Source: Candidatus Peregrinibacteria bacterium GW2011_GWF2_38_29
GTDB lineage: Bacteria > Patescibacteriota > Gracilibacteria > UBA1369 > UBA12463
Assembly: GCA_000992695.1 (NCBI GenBank)
Contig: LBUS01000004.1
Span: forward strand, 81,454-130,969
Reading direction: 5' to 3'
Length of the DNA stretch: 49,516 nucleotides
Below are positions 10,338-18,146 of this stretch, piece by piece; within the stretch, counting starts at the first letter, position 1; every line of letters starts with the position of its first letter. The notes beneath the pieces are model-generated. The model had not been told where the DNA came from. It was given only the letters and a program-made list of their open reading frames with translations, and did not search any database. The position numbers were made by a program, and so were the translations under genes.

Positions 10338-10867
10338 GGTTTAAAATTACGAAGTTCTTTTCTGCGCGCCTTATAATCCGGTACAGTCTTTTTTACCAAA
10401 TCCCAAAATTTACTTGAATGATTCATCTGTTCAAGATGGCATAGCTCGTGCACAACAAGATAATTCGCAAGCTTTTCCGGCAATTGCGCAATCTTATAAT
10501 TAAAATTAAGATTCCCCTTTTTACTGCAACTACCCCATCTCGATTTTGTATTTCTAATCGCAATTCTTCGCACATTAAAATTATAAAATTTATTAAATTC
10601 AGCAATTTTTTCTTCAGCAACTTTCCTTGCACGAACTTTATCTTCCAAATACTCTTTTCGACTTCCTTTAAGCTGAAAAACGGGTCCTTTTAACCTAACT
10701 TTTTCCAAATTATCCAAAATCCATTTTGAATTCTTCTTCACAAATCGATCAGCAAAAAATTCCGGCATAAGTCGTGGAATCGTAACCATAACGCGCGACT
10801 CATGATTTATCGAAATTCTAATGGATCGCGCGCGCTTGCTTTTGCGAAAAGTGTAGGTGATTTTCAT
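10334..10867 (-). CDS. YgjP-like (DUF45) zinc metallopeptidase
   Basis: A predicted zinc-dependent hydrolase of the WLM/SprT-like group; the biological substrate is unknown. The 177-residue protein has the N-terminal beta-rich region of DUF45 (KSKRARSIRISI...VTIPR), a conserved NTKSRWGSCS segment, and the metal site VVHELCHLEQMNHSSKFW, where HExxH plus a downstream His supply the zinc ligands. The length is slightly short for the family. It is convergent with typA and shares its stop codon bases. tRNA-Val(CAC) lies about 75 bp upstream. Confidence 0.9.
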   Translation of the reverse strand: MKITYTFRKSKRARSIRISINHESRVMVTIPRLMPEFFADRFVKKNSKWILDNLEKVRLKGPVFQLKGSRKEYLEDKVRARKVAEEKIAEFNKFYNFNVRRIAIRNTKSRWGSCSKKGNLNFNYKIAQLPEKLANYLVVHELCHLEQMNHSSKFWDLVKKTVPDYKARRKELRNFKP

Positions 10868-10895
10868 ATTTTCAGCTTTCAGATTTGAAATTTAT

Positions 10896-10941
10896 TTTGG
10901 ATTTTGAACTTTGGATTTTGAATTTGCCGCCAAAGGCGGCG
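10896..10941 (-). repeat. tRNA 3' trailer hairpin and AT-rich repeat
   Basis: Directly after the CCA of tRNA-Val(CAC), reading on the minus strand, comes a GC hairpin (GCCGCC TTT GGCGGC), then CAAATTCAAAATCCAAAG given twice with small changes. The same hairpin-plus-AAATTCAAAATCCAAAG arrangement follows tRNA-Ala(CGC) at 32580-32624. It may act in 3' processing or termination, although there is no clear T-run. Confidence 0.6.
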
Positions 10942-11017
10942 TGGTGGGCATTACTGGATTCGAACCAGTGACCTTTCGAATGTGAATCGAACGCTCTACC
11001 AACTGAGCTAAATGCCC
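10942..11017 (-). tRNA. tRNA-Val(CAC)
   Basis: A 76-nt cloverleaf read on the minus strand with a GGGCATT/AATGCCC acceptor stem, anticodon arm TTCGA TTCACAT TCGAA giving anticodon CAC, a GGTTCGAATCC T arm and an encoded CCA end. Confidence 0.95.
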
Positions 11018-11031
11018 TTAAATTAAACAAA

Positions 11032-11712
11032 TCAAAGATCTTTCAATGTTTGCAAGCTATAAATATAAATATATTTATACAAATCCACATTTTCCTCAGC
11101 ACCCCTTAAAGCTGATTCATAAAACTTATAATCCTTACCATGCATATAAATATTCAAAGTTTTAAAACCTTGTGCGCCTCTTGCCCAAACCAAAATCGCA
11201 TCATGATCCCCTATTTTCATTGTCGTTTTATCAACAATCAATTTTTCATAAGTTGAAGTCCTCCACTTAACAAAATCATCAAGCGTAAAAATCTTTTGCG
11301 GTTGAATTTCAGGCATTTTTTCGCCTTTTTTAAGAGTTTTTGGATCAATTGCTTCAGGAATCGCAGACCAAACATAAAGCGCATAAAGAACGTTGTCACG
11401 ATCCGTATAAAACCCATTGCCCGTCTTTGTTTTATTCACAATCCAGCCCTTTGGAAGTTGGACTGAAAACCACCCTTTCTGATCACTGGAAACCTCGTCT
11501 AAAAGCCCTTCCCACTTTGCAACCGTTTTGCTTGGAAAATACGAAGGAGCAACTCCAACTAAGTCCATAAAGGCAAATTTCGGCGCAGGGATATACTTAA
11601 AAACAAAATTTCTAAAGTGAAATAAATTCGTTATAAAAAGAACAACCAAAATAGCGATAACGGCAATGATCACAATCAAAAAAATAAAAAACTTGTTACT
11701 TTTACGAGCCAT
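11032..11712 (-). CDS. Unknown single-pass membrane protein with extracellular domain
   Basis: Not recognised. The start chosen is the ATG at 11710-11712 (MARKSNKFF), preceded by TTAACCCAATTTTTATG; a TTG seven codons upstream would be unlikely. The 226-residue product begins with basic residues and one strong membrane helix (about residues 6-28). The mostly hydrophilic domain has many aromatic residues and a GWFSVQLPKGW segment, the kind of hydrophobic 'P-x-GW' start seen in PsbP/DcrB-like domains, but the similarity is too weak to name a family. It resembles in plan the lipoprotein at 48741-49328, which has SYPQDWDL at the equivalent place. It ends in TGA and lies 14 nt from the tRNA-Val gene. 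Confidence 0.75.
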   Translation of the reverse strand: MARKSNKFFIFLIVIIAVIAILVVLFITNLFHFRNFVFKYIPAPKFAFMDLVGVAPSYFPSKTVAKWEGLLDEVSSDQKGWFSVQLPKGWIVNKTKTGNGFYTDRDNVLYALYVWSAIPEAIDPKTLKKGEKMPEIQPQKIFTLDDFVKWRTSTYEKLIVDKTTMKIGDHDAILVWARGAQGFKTLNIYMHGKDYKFYESALRGAEENVDLYKYIYIYSLQTLKDL

Positions 11713-11762
11713 AAAAATTGGGTTAAATTGCACAATAAAAATACCAAGATTTGATACTTATA

Positions 11763-12608
11763 TCAAGCCGGATCAAGATGGTTTGTTAAAATAGCCTGAA
11801 AGATAGAACGTGTCGTAAAAACGTGAATACAATTTGGATCATTAGGGTCAAAAGATTTATCTCCAAGAGCCTCAAGCACTTCGTGCACCATTGGAAGCAA
11901 AAGCTTATCAAGTTGATCTTGCGACATTTGATCAAGATTATTAGCAACATGGCTAATTTTTGAAAATATCAAATCAACAAGCAAATCTTGAGCGGCGGTA
12001 TGAACAGTATGATGAAAAACACGAGCCTGAATATATCCAATAACAGAAGCATAATCATGCCTATTCAAAGAATCATCAAGAGCATTTTTTAAAGCATAAA
12101 TTCGGCCTTGAATTTTAGGATCTTTAAAAAACAATTGTATAGCCCTATACCACTCATCATCGTGTCTTTTTTTCATAGCATGAATCTCGTTCCAGGTCTT
12201 AACTCTTTCTTTAACAGGATGAACTTCATTAAACATCCGAAGCTCAGACAAAGCGACACGATAACTCTCTGTATGAACAGGATCATCGTTTTTACTTGTA
12301 ACAAACGCCAAACTTGAAAACCTGCCTCTAAGTTTACGTCTTTCAATTTCAACAGCAGTATCAAAATGATCACCGGACCCATCGACATTTGCGTCAGCAT
12401 CTGAAGTAGCCTTCCAATTATTTCTAAAACGCTGATAGCAAACATAAAGCGTTTCAAGCTCGGTGATACAAGAATGCAACGCATTATCGCGCTCGCGCCT
12501 CTCTAAATTAGACAAGACGGTATCGTCGCTAAAAAGATCTATTCCACCCGATATAACATGGACGCCACCCTCGTCATCGCGAGAACTTTTATCCAAAAAA
12601 TCATTCAT
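11763..12608 (-). CDS. Unknown cytoplasmic protein
   Basis: Not recognised. The ATG at 12606-12608 is preferred (MNDFLDKSSRDD); the longer frame would start with TTG. The product is about 281 residues, strongly charged, with no membrane segment or signal and predicted mostly helical (KKRHDDEWYRAIQLFFKDPKIQGRIYALKNALDDSL). There are no conspicuous catalytic motifs. It ends in TGA. It is on the same strand as the neighbouring membrane protein (50-nt gap), but no functional link is apparent. Confidence 0.7.
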   Translation of the reverse strand: MNDFLDKSSRDDEGGVHVISGGIDLFSDDTVLSNLERRERDNALHSCITELETLYVCYQRFRNNWKATSDADANVDGSGDHFDTAVEIERRKLRGRFSSLAFVTSKNDDPVHTESYRVALSELRMFNEVHPVKERVKTWNEIHAMKKRHDDEWYRAIQLFFKDPKIQGRIYALKNALDDSLNRHDYASVIGYIQARVFHHTVHTAAQDLLVDLIFSKISHVANNLDQMSQDQLDKLLLPMVHEVLEALGDKSFDPNDPNCIHVFTTRSIFQAILTNHLDPA

Positions 12609-12703
12609 CTTTGACTTATAATTAAAAACTAAGCTCAAATATTATACTAGAGTTTTTAAAAAAGTCAAATGCTAATTTCAAAGCAAATATCGAATCCAAA
12701 AAC

Positions 12704-12733
12704 AGATGCCGCACTGCGCTTCGCTTCGTGCGT
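12704..12733 (-). repeat. tRNA-Val(UAC) 3' trailer hairpin repeat
   Basis: Reading on the minus strand, the encoded CCA is followed at once by a CGCAC...GTGCG hairpin and then GCATCTG. The same layout (ACGCAC, an inner A/G-rich hairpin, GCG, then GGTATCTG) follows tRNA-Leu(GAG) at 12861-12891, so the two trailers are homologous. Confidence 0.6.
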
Positions 12734-12810
12734 TGGTGGACGTTGGGGGATTCGAACCCTCGGCCTTCTCGGTGTAAACGAGACGCTCTAACCAACTGAG
12801 CTAAACGTCC
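12734..12810 (-). tRNA. tRNA-Val(UAC)
   Basis: A 77-nt cloverleaf on the minus strand with a GGACGTT/AACGTCC acceptor stem, anticodon arm TCTCG TTTACAC CGAGA giving anticodon UAC, GGTTCGAATCC in the T arm and an encoded CCA. Confidence 0.95.
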
Positions 12811-12860
12811 GCGAATAAACTTCAAAGCTCAAATTTCAAATTCCAAATTTCAAACGAATA

Positions 12861-12891
12861 CAGATACCGCGCTAAGCAAAGCTTTGTGCGT
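12861..12891 (-). repeat. tRNA-Leu(GAG) 3' trailer hairpin repeat
   Basis: Homologue of the trailer at 12704-12733. It has CGCAC after the CCA, an AAGC TTT GCTT hairpin, GCGCG and then GTATCTG. The conserved flanks with changed interior suggest a maintained structure. Confidence 0.55.
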
Positions 12892-12977
12892 TGGTGCCGG
12901 GGAAGGGACTTGAACCCTTACAGCCTTTCGGCCACTACCACCTCAAAGTAGCGTGTCTGCCATTTCACCACCCCGGC
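12892..12977 (-). tRNA. tRNA-Leu(GAG)
   Basis: An 86-nt class II tRNA on the minus strand with a GCCGGGG/CCCCGGC acceptor stem, anticodon loop TTGAGGT giving GAG, a long variable arm (TGGCCGAAAGGCTG), T arm GGGTTCAAGTCCC and an encoded CCA. Confidence 0.95.
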
Positions 12978-13047
12978 AACTAAATACTGAATTTCAAATA
13001 ATCGCGAAGAAATTTTACAAGCAACCGACTAAAATCGCAAGTATTTG

Positions 13048-14307
13048 TTATTTATCACCAGCTCCACCGTCCGACTCACCCAGCTTCAACTCTTTTTCCA
13101 AAGTCTCTCCGCTCCTCCAAGTCTTTAATTTAATCGTATCTCCGGGCTGTTTATTCCTTATTGCTTGCTGAAGAGTATAATCGATCGAAATATCTTTACC
13201 ATCTATTTGCAAAATCACATCACTCATTTTAAGCCCGGCTTTATCCGCAGCGCTTCCCGGAACAACAGCAAATTTGCCTTGAGCATTTTCTCCAACAAGA
13301 AGCGCTCCACTGTTCACTTTAATCTGAAGTTCTTCAGCTTTTTCAGGCGTAAGCATCAAATATCTAACTCCAAGCATTGGGCGAATAATTTTCCCGTTTT
13401 TCTGCAAACTTTCCAGAACAGGCTTAACATCATTTATAGGTATTGCAAAACCAATCCCCTGCGCATTTGCAGCAATCGCAACATCAACTCCAATCACCTG
13501 CCCTTTCATATTTATAAGCGGACCACCGCTATTTCCACCATTAATCGCCGCGTCCGTTTGTATCAAACCGGACAATGTTTCGGCACCTACGCCGGAACCG
13601 CCAGCCGTAATTTCTCTACCCTTTGCGCTAACAATACCTTTCGTAACAGTATTTTGATATTCACCAAGAGCATAACCAATGGCAAGGACGCTCTGTCCTA
13701 TTTGCAAAGTATCGCTATCACCAAATTCAACAATCGGAAATGTTTTTACTTTTGGCGATTTATCATCTTTCTGGACAATTCTGACAATCGCCAAATCGTT
13801 CATTGGGTCTTTGCTAACAACTTTTCCACCATATTCAACCCCATCATTTGTAATAATCGTATAACTGGCACTATCGTCTAAAACAACATGCTTATTCGTT
13901 ATAACCAAGCCATCCGCAGTAACAATAAATCCGGTTCCACCACCAACCTTCTGGCGTTTTGTTTCAGATTGACCTTGTTGAGGCGCATATTGTTGACCAA
14001 AAAACTGATTAAAGAAAGGATCGCCTTCAAAAGGAGAATTAAAAAATTGATAAGGGGAATTTTTATAAACCTTTACATCTTTTGTAAGAACAATCGACAC
14101 AACCGAAGCACTAACTCTTTTTATAGCATCAATTGAATCAGACTCTTCAACATAAGTCTTTTCTTCAGTCACTTTTTGTACAACTGTATTAGTTGCTTTA
14201 TCCACATTACTTTTAACAAATTCATTAGTTATAATCCCGCCTAAAAGACCTGAAAAGAAAGACACAAAAACAATGAAAACTACAAATTTTTTTGACATTG
14301 GTTGCAT
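13048..14307 (-). CDS. HtrA/DegP-type serine protease with PDZ domain
   Basis: A membrane-anchored protease and chaperone acting on misfolded envelope proteins. The 419-residue product has an N-terminal membrane anchor (about residues 7-26) and a trypsin-like domain with catalytic His140 (ITNKHVV), Asp171 (MNDLAIV) and Ser260 (GGNSGGPL). One C-terminal PDZ domain contains AADKAGLKMSDVILQIDGKDI. A Gln/Phe-rich linker near residues 84-115 may be flexible. Start: MQPMSKKF has TTAACCAAATTTTATATG before it, matching the motif seen at other starts here; the second ATG is three codons in. It is divergent from the formyl-THF cyclo-ligase gene (99-bp gap). Confidence 0.95.
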   Translation of the reverse strand: MQPMSKKFVVFIVFVSFFSGLLGGIITNEFVKSNVDKATNTVVQKVTEEKTYVEESDSIDAIKRVSASVVSIVLTKDVKVYKNSPYQFFNSPFEGDPFFNQFFGQQYAPQQGQSETKRQKVGGGTGFIVTADGLVITNKHVVLDDSASYTIITNDGVEYGGKVVSKDPMNDLAIVRIVQKDDKSPKVKTFPIVEFGDSDTLQIGQSVLAIGYALGEYQNTVTKGIVSAKGREITAGGSGVGAETLSGLIQTDAAINGGNSGGPLINMKGQVIGVDVAIAANAQGIGFAIPINDVKPVLESLQKNGKIIRPMLGVRYLMLTPEKAEELQIKVNSGALLVGENAQGKFAVVPGSAADKAGLKMSDVILQIDGKDISIDYTLQQAIRNKQPGDTIKLKTWRSGETLEKELKLGESDGGAGDK

Positions 14308-14406
14308 ATAAAATTTGGTTAATTTTTAACAGTGTTTAAAATTTTAACTCTAACCAAAAAAAATTCAAGCTGACATATTTTTGACTATGTGCTTTAATAA
14401 GTCTGC

Positions 14407-14970
14407 ATGGAAAACAAGCAAACACTTCGCGAGAAGATTTTGAAGCTTAGAAAAAGCCAAAGCACTAAAATAAAACTCAAAAAAGACAAAAAAATACTTT
14501 CCAAAATAACGAAGAATCCGCTATACAAAAGCTCAAAAGGCATTTTATTTTTCATGCCCATTCACGGCGAACCGGATTTAACACCATTAATTGAAACCGC
14601 ATTAAAAACCGACAAAAAAATATTTCTCCCGCGCACGGATAAAGAAAATAATTCCATCCACATTCATCAAATAAAAAGTTTAGAAGAGCTAAAAATTGGC
14701 GCATATAACATAAAAGAACCTCATCACGCATGCCCAAAAATCGATCCAAAAAAAACCGATCTCGCATTTATTCCCGGAGTGGTTTTTAGCAAAACATGCG
14801 GCAGAATTGGCTTTGGCAAGGGCTTTTATGACCGGTTTTTAAAACAAACAAAATGCTACAAAATCGGCCTTGCTTATGAGTTTCAAATAGTTGAAAATAT
14901 GTCTTGCGAAGTTCACGACGTCCCAATGGACGAAATAATAACAGAAGAAAAAACAATCAAAAACCTTTAA
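14407..14970 (+). CDS. 5-formyltetrahydrofolate cyclo-ligase
   Basis: Converts 5-formyl-THF to 5,10-methenyl-THF with ATP, returning a dead-end folate to the one-carbon pool. The 187-residue protein has an N-terminal basic helix (LREKILKLRKSQ), the substrate loop FFMPIHGEPDLTPLI, FLPRTDKENN and the family signature FIPGVVFSKTCGRIGFGKGFYDRFL in two adjacent parts. The length fits the YgfA/MTHFS family. glyA starts 11 nt downstream. The pairing makes sense because serine hydroxymethyltransferase forms 5-formyl-THF as a side product and is inhibited by it. Confidence 0.93.
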   Translation: MENKQTLREKILKLRKSQSTKIKLKKDKKILSKITKNPLYKSSKGILFFMPIHGEPDLTPLIETALKTDKKIFLPRTDKENNSIHIHQIKSLEELKIGAYNIKEPHHACPKIDPKKTDLAFIPGVVFSKTCGRIGFGKGFYDRFLKQTKCYKIGLAYEFQIVENMSCEVHDVPMDEIITEEKTIKNL

Positions 14971-14981
14971 CAATAAATAAA

Positions 14982-16229
14982 ATGACAAACCTACAACAAA
15001 CCGACTCGGCAATATTCGACGCACTTGCAGGTGAATCCAAAAGGCAAATGGAGGGAATTGAACTTATCCCGTCAGAAAACTATGTTTCTCCGGCGGTTTT
15101 GGAAGCATTAGGCTCAATTTTCACAAATAAATACTCAGAAGGATACCCTGGAAAGCGTTATTATGGCGGACAAAAATACACAGATATTATTGAAACACTG
15201 GCTATAGAAAGAGCAAAACAATTATTTGGAGCGGAACACGCAAACGTACAACCATATTCAGGAAGCCCGGGAAATACAGCGGTTTATTTTGCACTTTTAA
15301 ATTATGGAGACACTGTTATGGGACTCAAACTTGATCATGGTGGACACATCACACATGGCTTGCCAATAAGCTTTTCAGGAAAATCATATAAATTCATCCC
15401 ATACGAAGTTGATGCAAAAACTTTAAAACTCGATTATGACAAAATCCGCACAATGGCACTTGAGCACAAACCAAAAATGATCGTTGCCGGTTATACCGCT
15501 TATCCGCCGGAAATTGATTGGAAAAAATTTAGAGAAATTTGTGACGAAGTAGGCGCAATCGCATTCGCAGACATTTCACATACAGCAGGCTTAATTGCAG
15601 GCAAAGCTTTGCACAACCCGGTCCCCTATTTTGACGTTGTAATGACAACAACTCACAAAACTCTTCGCGGTCCACGTGGCGCGATAATTATGTGCAAAAA
15701 ACAGTATGCGGCAGCAATTGATAAAGCAGTATTTCCCGGACTTCAAGGTGGCCCACATGAAAACGCAATCGCGGCAAAAGCCGTAGCATTTCAAGAAGCG
15801 CTTCAACCATCATTCCAAGAATACGCAAAACAAATCATAGTTAACGCAAAAGCTTTAGCAGCAGAGTTAAAAGATAATTATGGCTTTTCTCTTGTTAGCG
15901 GCGGGACAGAGACACACTTGATCCTTGCGGATCTTACAAATAAAAACATTCCGGGCAAAGAAGCTCAAGCGGTTCTTGATGAAGTTGGCATTACTCTCAA
16001 TAAAAACACGGTTCCATTTGATACACGCTCACCATTTGATCCAAGCGGCATAAGATTTGGCACACCCGCTGTAACAACTCGTGGCTTTAAAGAGCCTGAA
16101 ATGAAATTGATTGCAAAATGGATGAACGATGTAATTTCAAATCCAAAAGATGAAGCGACTTTAAAAAGAGTAAAAGCCGAAGTCACGGAAACCTGCCTAA
16201 AATTCCCAGTGCCAGGAATAAAGGTGTAA
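14982..16229 (+). CDS. glyA: Serine hydroxymethyltransferase
   Basis: A PLP enzyme that interconverts serine and glycine while charging THF with a one-carbon unit. The 415-residue product starts at the ATG at 14982 (MTNLQQTDSAIF), 11 nt after the cyclo-ligase stop; a longer in-frame extension overlaps that gene and is not needed. Motifs seen: ELIPSENYVSPAVLEA, NKYSEGYPGKRYYGG, the PLP-lysine segment VVMTTTHKTLRGPRGA, and FDPSGIRFGTPAVTTRG. The length is normal. It probably shares an mRNA with the cyclo-ligase gene and converges on the phosphatase gene. Confidence 0.97.
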   Translation: MTNLQQTDSAIFDALAGESKRQMEGIELIPSENYVSPAVLEALGSIFTNKYSEGYPGKRYYGGQKYTDIIETLAIERAKQLFGAEHANVQPYSGSPGNTAVYFALLNYGDTVMGLKLDHGGHITHGLPISFSGKSYKFIPYEVDAKTLKLDYDKIRTMALEHKPKMIVAGYTAYPPEIDWKKFREICDEVGAIAFADISHTAGLIAGKALHNPVPYFDVVMTTTHKTLRGPRGAIIMCKKQYAAAIDKAVFPGLQGGPHENAIAAKAVAFQEALQPSFQEYAKQIIVNAKALAAELKDNYGFSLVSGGTETHLILADLTNKNIPGKEAQAVLDEVGITLNKNTVPFDTRSPFDPSGIRFGTPAVTTRGFKEPEMKLIAKWMNDVISNPKDEATLKRVKAEVTETCLKFPVPGIKV

Positions 16230-16353
16230 TAATCAATAATCAATTCGTCTACAATTATCAAATAATTTATAATTATCAATTTTATAATTAACTAAAAATT
16301 GCAAATTCAAAATTGATAATTATTTGATTATTGAGACTTAATTATTGAAAATT
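16230..16353. other. AT-rich convergent intergenic region
   Basis: No gene. It consists of repeated AATTATCAA/TTGATAATT words on both strands, so it can fold in either orientation. A similar tract lies at 34440-34503 between two other convergent genes. Confidence 0.5.
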
Positions 16354-16388
16354 CCTTGATTGTTATTTTCTCTTTATAACAATCAAGG
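16354..16388. terminator. 13-bp inverted repeat over the phosphatase stop codon
   Basis: CCTTGATTGTTAT (16354-16366) and ATAACAATCAAGG (16376-16388) form a perfect 13-bp stem with a 9-nt loop that contains the stop codon of the minus-strand phosphatase. It is AT-rich and lacks a clear T-run, so a terminating or mRNA-end-protecting role is likely but not certain. Confidence 0.5.
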
Positions 16389-17934
16389 TTATATCATCCA
16401 TCTGCTTGTATCCCCCAATATATTCTTTCACATCACTCAAAACCGCATTTCTAATGGCGAGCGCAGAAGAAAGGCTCGCATAATCACTAAACGCTCTTTT
16501 AAGCCTGCTCATGCCATAATTTTCACGTTCATTCTTCCAAGCCTCGGGAATACCGTCACTATAAGCCAAAATTGTATCACCGCTTTGCATTTCAATCTCC
16601 TGAGATTCAAGGTGTTTTGAAATATCCGGAAACATACCAAGCGCAATACCTTTTGATTCAATTGAAGTAACTTTTTTATCTTTCGCGCTGTAATAAAGCA
16701 AAGGCTCATGACCGGCATTCACATAAATCATCTTTTTCGTTTCTTCGCTATAATCCATCATCCCAAGCGTCATAAACATGTTTGGCATTGTCTTAGCCTT
16801 AAGAACCTTATTTGCTTCAATCAAAATTTCTTTCGCGGCCGCTTTATCGGAAAAACTATAAATAACCGCATTCGCAACAGCAGCAACAAGACCGGAAGGC
16901 ACACCATGACCGGTAACATCACCAATATACATAAGCAAACGACTTCCCATTGTAATAAAATCATAACAATCACCTCCGATTTCTTCCGCGGGAATAAGCC
17001 CAGCCGCAATATCAAGAGTTGGAGTTTGCGGAATCTGTTTTGGCAAAATTTCTTTTTGAATCTTCGAAGCAAGCTCAAGTTCTTTTGTAACACGTTCTTT
17101 ATAAATCATAGCCTTTGTACTCTTTTCAATTTCACGAGCCATCCCATTAAATGCATTAGCCAAAATTTCAAGTTCATCACCTGTTCGAACATCAACCAAA
17201 TAATTAAAATCACCCTTGGCAAGAATTGCCGCACCCTGCGTGATTTTTGTAATAGGCTTTGTGATTCTTTCAGCAAACAAATAAGCCATTGTGATACCAA
17301 GCATAATACCAAAAAGTCCAAGCAATAAAATTCTTTTCTTTAAAGTGTTAAGCGCGTCATCAAGACTTGAATAATTCAATTCATAAAAAACAGCATATTT
17401 ATTATCAACGGGAGAAACAAAATATGCGATCCTCTCCCCTCTTTTCAAAGGTTCAATTTCTTTATCATAAGCATCTGTAAACACAACAGATCCACTAGCA
17501 AGTTTCTTTATAAACAGGATTCTCTGATTATTTGTATAAATTGAAGGTCTCTGAGATTGAATTTCCGGAAACATAGCCTGATTTCCAACCATTCTTTTTG
17601 TTCCAACATAAGGTTTTTCACGCTCATCAAGGTAGCTATACAAAATCTCGCCCTGATAACTAACAAGCTTAATTGTATTTATATCCGAATTGTTAGACAA
17701 AAAGTCGTTGATTGCCTTGTTAAAATAAATCACATTCTGATTAACCCAATTAAGCTCATAATTATCAACAATCGCGTGCGCTGTAAACTCCGCAAATGAG
17801 TTTGTATTAGCAAAAATCGCCTGTTCCATTTCTTGCTCTTTTTCACGTATAAAAAGCACTCCGGAAAGACCAAAAAGCACCACAACAAAAGCGGTGAATG
17901 CAATGATCAATTTTGTACGAAGTGTAAATCCCAT
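16363..17934 (-). CDS. Membrane HAMP-domain PP2C-type phosphatase (SpoIIE/RsbU-like)
   Basis: Probably a sensor that dephosphorylates a Ser/Thr-phosphorylated regulator such as an anti-sigma antagonist. The 523-residue product has a first membrane helix (about residues 7-27), an extracytoplasmic sensor region to about 195 and a second helix (LLGLFGIMLGITMAYLFA). A HAMP segment (ERITKPITKITQGAAILAKG) and a linker coiled coil follow. The C-terminal SpoIIE domain carries GGDCYDF, IGDVTGHGVPSG and LAYSDGIPEA, whose Asp residues bind the metal ions. No cognate kinase or STAS protein is seen in the window. It lies 14 nt downstream of the peptide-binding protein remnant. Confidence 0.93.
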   Translation of the reverse strand: MGFTLRTKLIIAFTAFVVVLFGLSGVLFIREKEQEMEQAIFANTNSFAEFTAHAIVDNYELNWVNQNVIYFNKAINDFLSNNSDINTIKLVSYQGEILYSYLDEREKPYVGTKRMVGNQAMFPEIQSQRPSIYTNNQRILFIKKLASGSVVFTDAYDKEIEPLKRGERIAYFVSPVDNKYAVFYELNYSSLDDALNTLKKRILLLGLFGIMLGITMAYLFAERITKPITKITQGAAILAKGDFNYLVDVRTGDELEILANAFNGMAREIEKSTKAMIYKERVTKELELASKIQKEILPKQIPQTPTLDIAAGLIPAEEIGGDCYDFITMGSRLLMYIGDVTGHGVPSGLVAAVANAVIYSFSDKAAAKEILIEANKVLKAKTMPNMFMTLGMMDYSEETKKMIYVNAGHEPLLYYSAKDKKVTSIESKGIALGMFPDISKHLESQEIEMQSGDTILAYSDGIPEAWKNERENYGMSRLKRAFSDYASLSSALAIRNAVLSDVKEYIGGYKQMDDITLIVIKRK

Positions 17935-17948
17935 ATTTATGTTTATTT

Positions 17949-18146
17949 TTACATTATTTCGCTCACGAAGATTCGTCCATCAGCTCGAGGGTCAAACTTT
18001 ATATCTTTGGAAACGCCATATATTATTTGTGTTTCAAACAGGGGGATGCCTATCAAATCATCTTCCGTAATTACTTTCATTATATCTTGAAACGCTTTTA
18101 AACGCTTCACCATATTCATCTCCTGCAAATTTTCTTCTATTACTTT
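17949..18146 (-). pseudogene. Frameshifted C-terminal part of the peptide-binding protein
   Basis: Hand translation gives 65 residues beginning KVIEENLQEMN and containing LKAFQDIMKVITEDD, IPLFETQIIYGVSKDIK and FDPRADGRIFVSEIM. This is what the end of an SBP_bac_5 protein normally looks like, and the upstream gene stops early at 18140 without it. The two frames overlap by 7 nt and differ by -1 (the run ATAAAG). A shift there would give ...FGMI-KVIEENLQ. The usual family segment of about 6-8 residues before this helix (YSNPxVD) seems missing, pointing to a small deletion or a sequencing/assembly error. An ATG inside, preceded by AGGAG, could restart translation, but that may be chance. Confidence 0.75.

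Noticed and set aside
13165-13881. Long plus-strand frame of 238 codons
   Set aside because: It lies entirely antisense to the well-supported HtrA gene and has a low-complexity Asn/Ile/Arg-rich translation with no family resemblance.
16708-17328. Plus-strand frame of 206 codons
   Set aside because: Antisense shadow of the HAMP/SpoIIE phosphatase; the composition is unlike a real protein.
18081-18119. Independent small gene starting at the internal ATG with an AGGAG upstream in the peptide-binding protein remnant
   Set aside because: The translated sequence is simply the expected C-terminus of the upstream protein, so a frameshift is the simpler explanation.
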